From contig JAUXAV010000083.1 in the NCBI GenBank assembly GCA_030619735.1, positions 1 through 5,128 on the forward strand: a stretch of DNA of 5,128 nucleotides. Reading direction: 5' to 3'. Of the stretch, positions 1-3,768 are shown in pieces. The stretch's first letter is position 1. Every line of letters begins with the position of its first letter. This DNA is from Candidatus Aenigmatarchaeota archaeon (GTDB taxonomy: Archaea > Aenigmatarchaeota > Aenigmatarchaeia > QMZP01 > JAUXAV01). Both the position numbers and the translations under genes were made by a program. The notes beneath the pieces were generated by a model. The model did no database searches and was not told the origin of the DNA. It worked only from the letters and a program-made list of their open reading frames with translations.

Positions 1-117
1 GATGGATATATTGTCTGCGGTACCCAAGACTTCACTGCCAGTCATTATTATCCTTGGCCCGAGGTCTACCACAACATTGGTTACCTTATCCACTGGGCCC
101 GTGATATCCTTATTCAC
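1..117 (-). CDS. Start of a gene leaving the window, unknown function
   Basis: A frame of 39 codons without a stop runs from a GTG at 117 to the window edge. The GTG is three bases after AAAGGAGG and overlaps the stop of the preceding gene by eight bases (GTGAATAA), an arrangement common in this operon. The visible part includes NVVVDLGPRIIMTGSEVLGTADN, which has alternating hydrophobic residues like a beta strand followed by a turn. The product cannot be named from this fragment. A second in-frame GTG at 99 is a less likely start because it has no ribosome site. Confidence 0.5.
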   Translation of the reverse strand, partial: MNKDITGPVDKVTNVVVDLGPRIIMTGSEVLGTADNISI

Positions 118-556
118 CTTCTTCCTCCTTTCTCCCTAGTAGCTTATCCCCTCGCTCAGGCTCTAGATAGATAAAGGGCAACCCCCACTTCTTGCGCGCA
201 TATTGATGCAGGTCAAAAAGCTCTAACTCTCGCTCTTCTCCGCCAGCTTCCCTATGGAGCCGCGACAAGCCTTCATCGGTATAGTCCAAAATTACCGCTC
301 CTTTTTCATCAAGTCCAGTTACCCTCACTATCCCCTCGGAAATCGCCCAGGGAACACCAAATGGAATCTCCTTGACTTCGGTAACCACTGCTGGCGCCGC
401 TGGTACCGGTATCTTGATTGTTATCACTGGCACAGGGTTATCGGGTATCTCTAAATCCACTTGGAAGACATACTCTAAAGGACTTGCGGAAGGAGTCTTC
501 CTCACTCGGCACTCCCCAGTCTGAGAATTAATGATTAGAAACACTGTCTGCTTCAT
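110..556 (-). CDS. Phage protein of unknown function, 148 residues
   Basis: The ATG at 556 overlaps the stop of the J-domain gene in an ATGA, with GGGGG about six bases upstream, so the pair is translationally coupled. The N-terminal half is strand-rich: MKQTVFLIINSQTGECRVRK, then a VDLEIPDNPVPVITIKIPVP segment with regular Pro and Ile. The middle (GIVRVTGLDEKGAVILDY) looks like more beta strands. The C-terminal third is charged, with EERELELFDLHQYARKK and an acidic tail (KEEEGE). No signal peptide, membrane span or catalytic motif is visible. I recall similar small proteins in phage genomes beside J-domain or replication genes, with no known role. A small structural or adaptor protein is possible. 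Confidence 0.65.
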   Translation of the reverse strand: MKQTVFLIINSQTGECRVRKTPSASPLEYVFQVDLEIPDNPVPVITIKIPVPAAPAVVTEVKEIPFGVPWAISEGIVRVTGLDEKGAVILDYTDEGLSRLHREAGGEERELELFDLHQYARKKWGLPFIYLEPERGDKLLGRKEEEGE

Positions 557-1074
557 TTTTTACCCCCTTTTGGTCCCTTGACCTTCTCCAAATATTCGTA
601 GGCCTTCTGGATACGCTTGAACCTCTCCGGGTCACCACTAGGTTTATCAGGATGGGTAAAACCGACTTTAACGCGGTAAACACTAACAATCTCATCCCAA
701 GATGCTTCAGGCTCAACGCCGATAATGGCACAAGCCTCATCAAAGGATTCTCTCTGACCCCCCTTGGTAGCAACCAGCTCGGCACCCATAAAAGCTGTCC
801 CCTTAACTATTCCGCCAACCCCTCTTGCTTCCCACCGAAACATATTGTCAATGACCTGGTAGCAAACCCTTATATTCATTGCCTTTGTCGGTTGGTAATA
901 AGAGCTAATTTCTGTCCAGTTTCTATTCCTAAAATAGCGCACGCTATAGCCGGGTCCTTTCTCTACTGGTACTGGTTCCCAATCCGCTATTTCCCATTTA
1001 GAAAATAGCCGGCGCAAATCAGCCAATGTCTGCGGAACTGTCTTGCTTGTTTTGATAAAAGATGGCTCAGGCAT
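553..1074 (-). CDS. J-domain (DnaJ-like) protein with phage-type N-terminal domain
   Basis: The C-terminal part (residues about 110-167) is a J domain: EACAIIGVEPEASWDEIVSVYRVKVGFT, the hallmark HPDK at 141-144, then GDPERFKRIQKAYEYLEK. J domains stimulate the ATPase of Hsp70 (DnaK) chaperones. The N-terminal part (about 16-100) has LRRLFSKW, GPGYSVRYFRNRNW and MNIRVCYQVIDNMFRWEARGV; I have seen a similar domain before J domains in phage and environmental sequences, and it may select the client. There is no Gly/Phe or zinc-finger region, so this is a short co-chaperone. The ATG at 1074 follows AAAGGAGGT with six bases between. Its stop overlaps the next start in ATGA. It may recruit the host DnaK to replication or assembly proteins; this is inference. 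Confidence 0.85.
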   Translation of the reverse strand: MPEPSFIKTSKTVPQTLADLRRLFSKWEIADWEPVPVEKGPGYSVRYFRNRNWTEISSYYQPTKAMNIRVCYQVIDNMFRWEARGVGGIVKGTAFMGAELVATKGGQRESFDEACAIIGVEPEASWDEIVSVYRVKVGFTHPDKPSGDPERFKRIQKAYEYLEKVKGPKGGKK

Positions 1075-1089
1075 GCTACGACCTCCTTT

Positions 1090-1407
1090 CTAAAGTCTGT
1101 CAATCCTTTCACCGAGATTGACTAAAGTCTCAATTATCTCTTTCTTGACACTCTTCTTAAACCTATCCAACCTATCGTCAGTCGCATCGCGAGGTATAAA
1201 GCCGGCCAGCTTACACAACTCAAGCTCACTAAACCCCAAAGGCTCAGCCAACTTTTTCAGCGTGCGTCCTGTGGGAAAGCGCTCTCCCCTCTCGAGGCGT
1301 GCGATGTGAGCATGATGCAACCCTGATAATTTACCGAGCTTCACCAGGGATAGCCCCTTTTCCTCTCTTCGAGCTCTCAGTATTACACCTAGATTATTAT
1401 TGTTCAT
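1090..1407 (-). CDS. XRE-family helix-turn-helix transcriptional regulator
   Basis: The 105-residue protein has a Cro/CI-type helix-turn-helix at residues 5-60: LGVILRARREEKGLSLVKLGKLSGLHHAHIARLERGERFP and TLKKLAEPLGFS, with the recognition helix around HHAHIARLERG. The C-terminal third (DRLDRFKKSVKKEIIETLVNLGERIDRL) is an amphipathic helix that could form a dimer. The ATG at 1407 overlaps the stop of the nucleotidyltransferase gene as TAATG, and AGAGG lies six bases before it, so translation is likely coupled. An upstream TTG at 1422 in frame is a worse start. Such regulators commonly switch phage early genes, but its operator is not evident; the palindrome at 4111-4131 is one possible target. 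Confidence 0.85.
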   Translation of the reverse strand: MNNNNLGVILRARREEKGLSLVKLGKLSGLHHAHIARLERGERFPTGRTLKKLAEPLGFSELELCKLAGFIPRDATDDRLDRFKKSVKKEIIETLVNLGERIDRL

Positions 1408-1889
1408 TAGTTCCTCTCCCAAGGCTCTTGATAGGGCAAGCCCAGAGCATTGTAAATGGATATCTCTGTATCACCGGCGATTCTCTCCCCCTTCTCGTTA
1501 AACAGCCCATCACCGCTGGCTGCCAAGTGCCAGCCCATATCTTTAGCTCGGCTGCATAGGCGAATGTTACTCTCCTTGCTCCCGGTCCGGATAAGGAGCA
1601 GGGTAGCCCAGGTACCCTCATCGGCAACGTAGATATCGACCTGGGTGCTACCAACCATAACCCTCATAATCTTGTTGCCGCTCATCTTGATCTGGCCGAG
1701 CTTTATCAGCTCACCGTGGAAATTCCAGAGGTCATGGGGAATCAGAACCAGGTCAACATCATTTACCCAGGGAATCCTCCTCCGGATACTGCCAGCAATT
1801 TCTATTCTCTGACAGTAAGGGCTGAGACGCCTCACAACTGCGTCAGCTACTTTCTGTGCCCGCTCGAGTGCTATTTTGCCTCTTGCCAT
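1407..1889 (-). CDS. Minimal DNA polymerase X-type nucleotidyltransferase
   Basis: The 160-residue protein matches the palm and thumb part of family-X DNA polymerases, which insert nucleotides into short gaps. Visible landmarks are IEIAGSIRRR (30-38, the GS and Arg triphosphate-binding motif), the metal-binding DVDLV pair Asp44 and Asp46, a third carboxylate in STQVDIYVA (Asp85), and RTGSKESNIRL (101-111), which parallels the FTGS segment of Pol beta. The end, ISIYNALGLPYQEPWERN, matches the usual thumb end (ALG-PY-PP-R). The N-terminal lyase and helix-hairpin-helix domains are absent, so DNA contact would have to come from elsewhere. GGAGGAGG lies before two consecutive ATG codons; I chose 1889 for its better spacing, and 1892 would add one Met. 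It ends in TAATG, overlapping the next gene. Confidence 0.8.
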   Translation of the reverse strand: MARGKIALERAQKVADAVVRRLSPYCQRIEIAGSIRRRIPWVNDVDLVLIPHDLWNFHGELIKLGQIKMSGNKIMRVMVGSTQVDIYVADEGTWATLLLIRTGSKESNIRLCSRAKDMGWHLAASGDGLFNEKGERIAGDTEISIYNALGLPYQEPWERN

Positions 1890-1900
1890 CATTCCTCCTC

Positions 1901-1914
1901 CGAGTTTCTTTATT
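1901..1914 (-). repeat. Leader repeat, copy 2 (before the nucleotidyltransferase gene)
   Basis: The 14 bases are identical to 2035-2048 and are followed by GGAGGAGG. This copy starts on the last base of the stop codon of the membrane peptide gene. The two copies bracket that small gene and suggest a duplicated translation-start module. Confidence 0.8.
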
Positions 1915-2018
1915 CATCCAGCACTTGGGAACACAAACTTACCCAGAATGAATCCAAGGGCAAACAGCCCCCATCCCCAAAAGAACATTAGGACTTTTCT
2001 CTGATACCATTCCTTCAT
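1914..2018 (-). CDS. 34-residue single-span membrane peptide, unknown function
   Basis: The frame starts with ATG at 2018, about nine bases after a strong AGGAGGG site, and stops at TGA 1916-1914. The peptide has a short basic N terminus (MKEWYQRK), one hydrophobic stretch at about residues 9-30 rich in Trp, Phe, Gly and Leu, one Lys near its end, and a short FPSAG tail. This is the profile of a single transmembrane helix with the N terminus inside. It lies between rusA and the nucleotidyltransferase gene with only 21 bases to the next start. I do not recognise it. Small membrane peptides are common in phage early regions and can be holin-like, inhibitors or anchors, but nothing here chooses between these. 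Confidence 0.65.
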   Translation of the reverse strand: MKEWYQRKVLMFFWGWGLFALGFILGKFVFPSAG

Positions 2019-2034
2019 GTTTCTCTACCCTCCT

Positions 2035-2048
2035 CGAGTTTCTTTATT
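2035..2048 (-). repeat. Leader repeat, copy 1 (before the membrane peptide gene)
   Basis: On the minus strand AATAAAGAAACTCG precedes an AGGAGG ribosome binding site. The same 14 bases occur at 1901-1914 before the nucleotidyltransferase gene, again followed by GGAGG. Apart from one inserted base, the similarity covers about 20 bases. Confidence 0.8.
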
Positions 2049-2059
2049 TACTCCAGCTC

Positions 2060-2066
2060 AATTATG
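2060..2066. repeat. Left copy of the 7-bp target-site duplication
   Basis: AATTATG directly abuts the left end of the element; on the minus strand it is followed by GAGCTGGAGTAA, which continues the rusA frame as Glu-Leu-Glu and a stop. Confidence 0.75.
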
Positions 2067-2089
2067 TAGGGAAGGGCAATACTTTATGT
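2067..2089 (+). repeat. Left terminal inverted repeat of the MITE-like element
   Basis: It begins TAGGGAAGGGC and ends ACTTTATGT. Its reverse complement matches 2190-2212 at 19 of 23 positions. The base before it ends one AATTATG copy. Confidence 0.8.
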
Positions 2090-2145
2090 CTAGTGGGATT
2101 TTTGTATCTGGGGCTGGCTCCTACAGGGCTATCACGCGTGATACC

Positions 2146-2171
2146 CTGGGTGCTCACCGGTGAGCACCCAG
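2146..2171. repeat. Perfect 26-bp palindrome inside the MITE-like element
   Basis: The arm CTGGGTGCTCACC is followed with no spacer by its exact reverse complement. Next to it, 2130-2143 is a second perfect palindrome (TATCACGCGTGATA). Neither is followed by a U-tract on either strand, so they are not standard terminators; they could form hairpins in the read-through transcript or cruciforms in the DNA. Confidence 0.85.
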
Positions 2172-2189
2172 ATACGAAATAGGCTATTT

Positions 2190-2212
2190 ACATAAAGTTT
2201 CGCCCCTTCCTA
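2190..2212 (-). repeat. Right terminal inverted repeat of the MITE-like element
   Basis: On the minus strand it begins TAGGAAGGGGC and ends ACTTTATGT. Its first three bases, TAG, now serve as the stop codon of the rusA frame. Confidence 0.8.
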
Positions 2213-2575
2213 AATTATGGTGAGAGGAGCTCGGTCAGGGTCCACAACTACTCCCACCTGCCCAATCTCTAAGTGCTCCACATCGTCGGCCAAGAGTACT
2301 CCTGAGTCAACTACAGCATCGAGCCCGGGCTTGAAGCGGGCGAGCAGGTTATCTTGATCTCTCAGTCGCAGTTCAGCAAAAACAACGGTTAGGTTAAGTT
2401 TGGCTTTGGCAAAGGGGAAGGATAGCCCTTCACGATACCCTCTATTCCTAGCATCCACACAGCAATAGAATACAGAGTCGTGATATACCTCCCCAGCCTT
2501 ATGCTTCTCAGCCCAATGGCCTCGCCAGTTGGGGGAGTACTCAACCGGGGGTAAGAACGGAACTTCAATTCTCAT
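2210..2575 (-). CDS. rusA: RusA-like Holliday junction resolvase
   Basis: RusA enzymes cut four-way DNA junctions as dimers, using a cluster of aspartates and Mg2+. The 121-residue protein has the family's opening (IEVPFLPPVEYSPNWRGHW, including the PP and Asn), the acidic core RLRDQDNLLARFKPGLDAVVD with Asp73, Asp75 and Asn76, and the following LLADD with Asp97 and Asp98. I chose the ATG at 2575: it follows AAGGGA closely, gives the usual N terminus and length, and overlaps the stop of a 16-codon frame (2622-2572) in an ATGA. The ATG at 2599 would add eight residues but has no ribosome site. The gene ends at a TAG supplied by the inserted element at 2067-2212; without it the protein would end three residues later in Glu-Leu-Glu. 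The catalytic residues are intact, so activity is expected. Confidence 0.85.
   Translation of the reverse strand: MRIEVPFLPPVEYSPNWRGHWAEKHKAGEVYHDSVFYCCVDARNRGYREGLSFPFAKAKLNLTVVFAELRLRDQDNLLARFKPGLDAVVDSGVLLADDVEHLEIGQVGVVVDPDRAPLTII
2213..2219. repeat. Right copy of the 7-bp target-site duplication
   Basis: AATTATG directly abuts the right end of the element and encodes the last two isoleucines of the present RusA reading frame. Confidence 0.75.
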
Positions 2576-2622
2576 CTTTCCCTTAAGCATTTCAGACATA
2601 GTGCGAAAAGCGTAAGAATCAT

Positions 2623-3114
2623 TTAATCCCCTGTTTCCACTTCCTTCAACACGAGTGTTACTTCCTTTCCCTTCTTGCTACACTGCGGGCAGATTTCCAT
2701 TCTCGCAGTAACCTTTGACACCTCGACGAGGAAGTGGCAAACGGGGCACTCTTTGAAAGACCTAGTGTGCTCTGCTTTCGTACTTCTTCTGCGCTTTGTC
2801 TCCTGGTAATAGTCAAACTTCAAAACCTTGATACCGGTGTTGTCCTCGGAAATCCTTTCCTGTTTTATGCAGATCTCCAATGTTTCTTCCAGCAGGTCCA
2901 TGGGGATGTTTAATTTACTAGCCAGCCAAGAATGAGGATACGCTGTCGTCTCGTTAGCCTGCACCATAGGGGGATTCCTTGACTCTCTGGCTAAAGCACA
3001 GAGGTCAATGAAAACCGAGCGCTGCGCAGGGGTTAAATCGAACCTAATGCTTCCCTCTAGCCACCCCCTCGTCCACAGCTTTAGCCAGTGCATCCTCGGA
3101 TCGGATTTTGGCAT
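2623..3114 (-). CDS. Second replication-initiator-like protein with C-terminal zinc ribbon
   Basis: From the ATG at 3114 the protein has 163 residues. I chose this start because a run of G (TGGGGG) lies seven bases upstream and because the family pattern begins here; an ATG at 3093 (MHWLKLW) is the alternative, and the open frame reaches 3153 only through a non-AUG codon. Residues 8-105 (HWLKLWTRGWLEGSIRFDLTPAQRS, then WLASKLNIPMDLLEETLEIC) resemble the winged-helix N-terminal domain of phage replisome organizers. A basic segment (KRRRSTK, 107-113) leads to a zinc ribbon with Cys123, Cys126, Cys142 and Cys145 (CPVC and CPQC, 15 residues apart). It lacks the Pro-Glu linker and helical tail of the first initiator. 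The 71-base overlap with the regulator gene suggests coupled expression. DNA binding is inferred. Confidence 0.7.
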   Translation of the reverse strand: MPKSDPRMHWLKLWTRGWLEGSIRFDLTPAQRSVFIDLCALARESRNPPMVQANETTAYPHSWLASKLNIPMDLLEETLEICIKQERISEDNTGIKVLKFDYYQETKRRRSTKAEHTRSFKECPVCHFLVEVSKVTARMEICPQCSKKGKEVTLVLKEVETGD

Positions 3115-3283
3115 AATAAACCCCCAAAAGTGCCATAATAGCCTCGCGGACAAGTTCAGACTGGGAACGGTGGAGCTGGGTGGCTAACTCATCTAGCTTC
3201 TTTTTTTGAGCAGCGGAGATTTTGATGGTGATGGGCACATCAATGTGGTCTTTGGTTAAGGTTAAAGGTTTTTCTCTAGGCAT
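3044..3283 (-). CDS. Ribbon-helix-helix (CopG/Arc-type) DNA-binding regulator
   Basis: The 79-residue protein carries one ribbon-helix-helix fold at about residues 15-53: a beta strand (VPITIKIS), helix A (AAQKKKLDELATQL), a short turn, and helix B with the typical SQSELVREAIMALL. Such proteins bind DNA as dimers through the strand and usually repress their own promoter. The basic N terminus (MPREKPLTLTKD) and short charged C-terminal tail are unassigned. The ATG at 3283 lies seven bases after a strong -10 box with no ribosome binding site, so leaderless translation is likely. Its last 71 bases overlap the next gene in another frame. I see no toxin partner next to it, so a lone regulator of the replication genes is more likely than an antitoxin. 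Confidence 0.8.
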   Translation of the reverse strand: MPREKPLTLTKDHIDVPITIKISAAQKKKLDELATQLHRSQSELVREAIMALLGVYYAKIRSEDALAKAVDEGVARGKH

Positions 3284-3290
3284 AATGAGT

Positions 3291-3318
3291 ATTCTACACC
3301 TTTCGTAATAATTGTCAA
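3291..3318 (-). promoter_or_regulatory. Sigma-70-type promoter of the ribbon-helix-helix gene
   Basis: On the minus strand a perfect -35 box TTGACA (3318-3313) is followed after 16 bases by TAGAAT (3296-3291), five of six matches to TATAAT. Only seven bases, ACTCATT, separate the -10 box from the ATG at 3283. Transcription would be expected to begin at or next to the A of the start codon, giving a leaderless message. No ribosome binding site precedes the ATG, which agrees with this. Confidence 0.7.
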
Positions 3319-3368
3319 TACCTTTTTGTTCCTTTTGGTTAAAAAAAGTAAGACAATAATGTTCTCCT

Positions 3369-3410
3369 CTCTTTATCTTTATCTTTATCTTATTCTTTAT
3401 CTTATTCTTA
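3369..3410. repeat. AT-rich GATAAA-type microsatellite in the 3284-3476 gap
   Basis: On the plus strand TTTATC units repeat with two TTATTC variants; the minus strand reads as (GATAAA)n with GAATAA variants. The 193-base gap between 3477 and 3283 holds this repeat, the hairpin at 3439-3455 and the promoter at 3291-3318, and no credible gene. A strand-biased AT-rich repeat between two initiator-like genes could be an easily opened stretch of a replication origin, but no convincing DnaA box is near it. Confidence 0.75.
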
Positions 3411-3438
3411 GGGGGTTAATTCTTGGTTACTTCTTATT

Positions 3439-3455
3439 GGGGGACGATTTCCCCC
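3439..3455 (-). terminator. Hairpin after the initiator gene, weak terminator candidate
   Basis: GGGGGA and TCCCCC form a perfect six-base-pair GC-rich stem with a five-base loop, about 22 bases past the stop at 3477. There is no U-tract on either strand, so it is not a standard intrinsic terminator. Its place before a new promoter suggests a boundary between transcription units, which is inference. Confidence 0.3.
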
Positions 3456-3476
3456 TGACAGCGGCTATCCTCCTAG

Positions 3477-3740
3477 TTATATCATCTGTAGGGTTTCCTC
3501 GACCCGCTTCCTGAAGTGGGTAGCTGCTCCTTTATCGAGCTTTGCCGCAGCCTCGAGCACGGTCTTACCCTCCACTTTGTAGGTCGTTTTTATGTAGGAG
3601 AGGAGACTTCCTTCTGACCAGGCTGAGAGCTTCTTCGCTTGTAGGCTTTTCAGAGATTTCTCAAGCCAGTCCATATCTATGAAGCTCTTTTCCTCAGCCG
3701 GTTCTGGCTCTGGCTCTGCGCCGGGGAGATCTGGCCACAA
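3477..3740 (-). CDS. Replication-initiator-like protein, C-terminal part (probably not a separate gene)
   Basis: The frame could begin at a TTG at 3740, but the purine run GAGGAA touches that codon with no spacing, so it is a poor start. The frame is open further upstream to about 3850, through Gln-Lys-Pro and a Pro-Glu repeat, which indicates that it is the rest of the preceding gene. The visible part has a second acidic Pro-Glu linker (about residues 7-17) and then a compact helical domain, DWLEKSLKSLQAKK, WSEGSLLSYIKTTYKVEG, and LDKGAATHFRKRVEETLQ. I recognise this as the usual tail of the same initiator-like family, often found at the C terminus after a charged linker. Complete length 4098-3477 is 622 bases, one more than a multiple of three, which fits a one-base insertion or a two-base deletion. 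Confidence 0.55.
   Translation of the reverse strand: MWPDLPGAEPEPEPAEEKSFIDMDWLEKSLKSLQAKKLSAWSEGSLLSYIKTTYKVEGKTVLEAAAKLDKGAATHFRKRVEETLQMI
3700..3718. repeat. Second, shorter Pro-Glu hexanucleotide repeat
   Basis: GGTTCTGGCTCTGGCTCTG is three related six-base units on the plus strand, encoding Glu-Pro-Glu-Pro-Glu-Pro on the minus strand within the C-terminal initiator frame. It matches the repeat at 3775-3800 and argues that the Pro-Glu reading of that repeat is the original one. Confidence 0.7.
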
Positions 3741-3768
3741 TTCCTCAGTTTCGCGTTCCGCTTGCTCC

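Larger units (their letters stand above)
2067..2212. mobile_element. MITE-like 146-bp insertion with TIRs and 7-bp target duplication
   Basis: The element has terminal inverted repeats of 23 bases (2067-2089 and 2190-2212) matching at 19 positions, with ACTTTATGT perfect at the inner end. It is flanked by perfect direct copies of AATTATG (2060-2066 and 2213-2219), as expected for a target-site duplication. A further nine-base pair, GTATCTGGG (2104-2112) and CCCAGATAC (2167-2175), is centred on exactly the same axis. No transposase frame is present, so it would be non-autonomous. It sits at the 3' end of rusA. Excision together with one direct repeat restores an in-frame RusA ending, which is strong internal evidence for insertion. 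I do not recognise the transposase family that would move it. Confidence 0.8.

Noticed and set aside
86..94. DnaA box TTATCCACT (eight of nine matches)
   Set aside because: It is a single imperfect copy inside a coding frame with no cluster nearby, so chance is likely.
254..454. Plus-strand frame opposite the unknown 148-residue gene
   Set aside because: It is antisense to a well-supported frame with coupled start, lacks a ribosome site and shows no recognisable motif.
652..1008. Plus-strand 118-codon frame
   Set aside because: It is antisense to the J-domain gene, whose HPDK motif and ribosome site are clear.
1397..1654. Minus-strand frame overlapping the nucleotidyltransferase gene
   Set aside because: It is an out-of-frame shadow of the Pol X-like protein with no ribosome site of its own.
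2067..2212. Intrinsic terminator between rusA and the membrane peptide
   Set aside because: The stems lack a following U-tract on either strand, and the direct repeats and restored RusA frame explain the region better as an insertion.
3044..3283. Antitoxin of a toxin-antitoxin pair
   Set aside because: The following gene is initiator-like with a zinc ribbon and does not resemble RelE, MazF, Doc or PIN toxins.
3369..3410. CRISPR-like array
   Set aside because: The units are six bases with no spacers, which makes it a simple tandem repeat.
3326..3514. Plus-strand 62-codon frame that looks like a membrane protein
   Set aside because: Its hydrophobic Leu-Tyr run is only a translation of the TTTATC microsatellite; it overlaps the regulator promoter and has no ribosome site.
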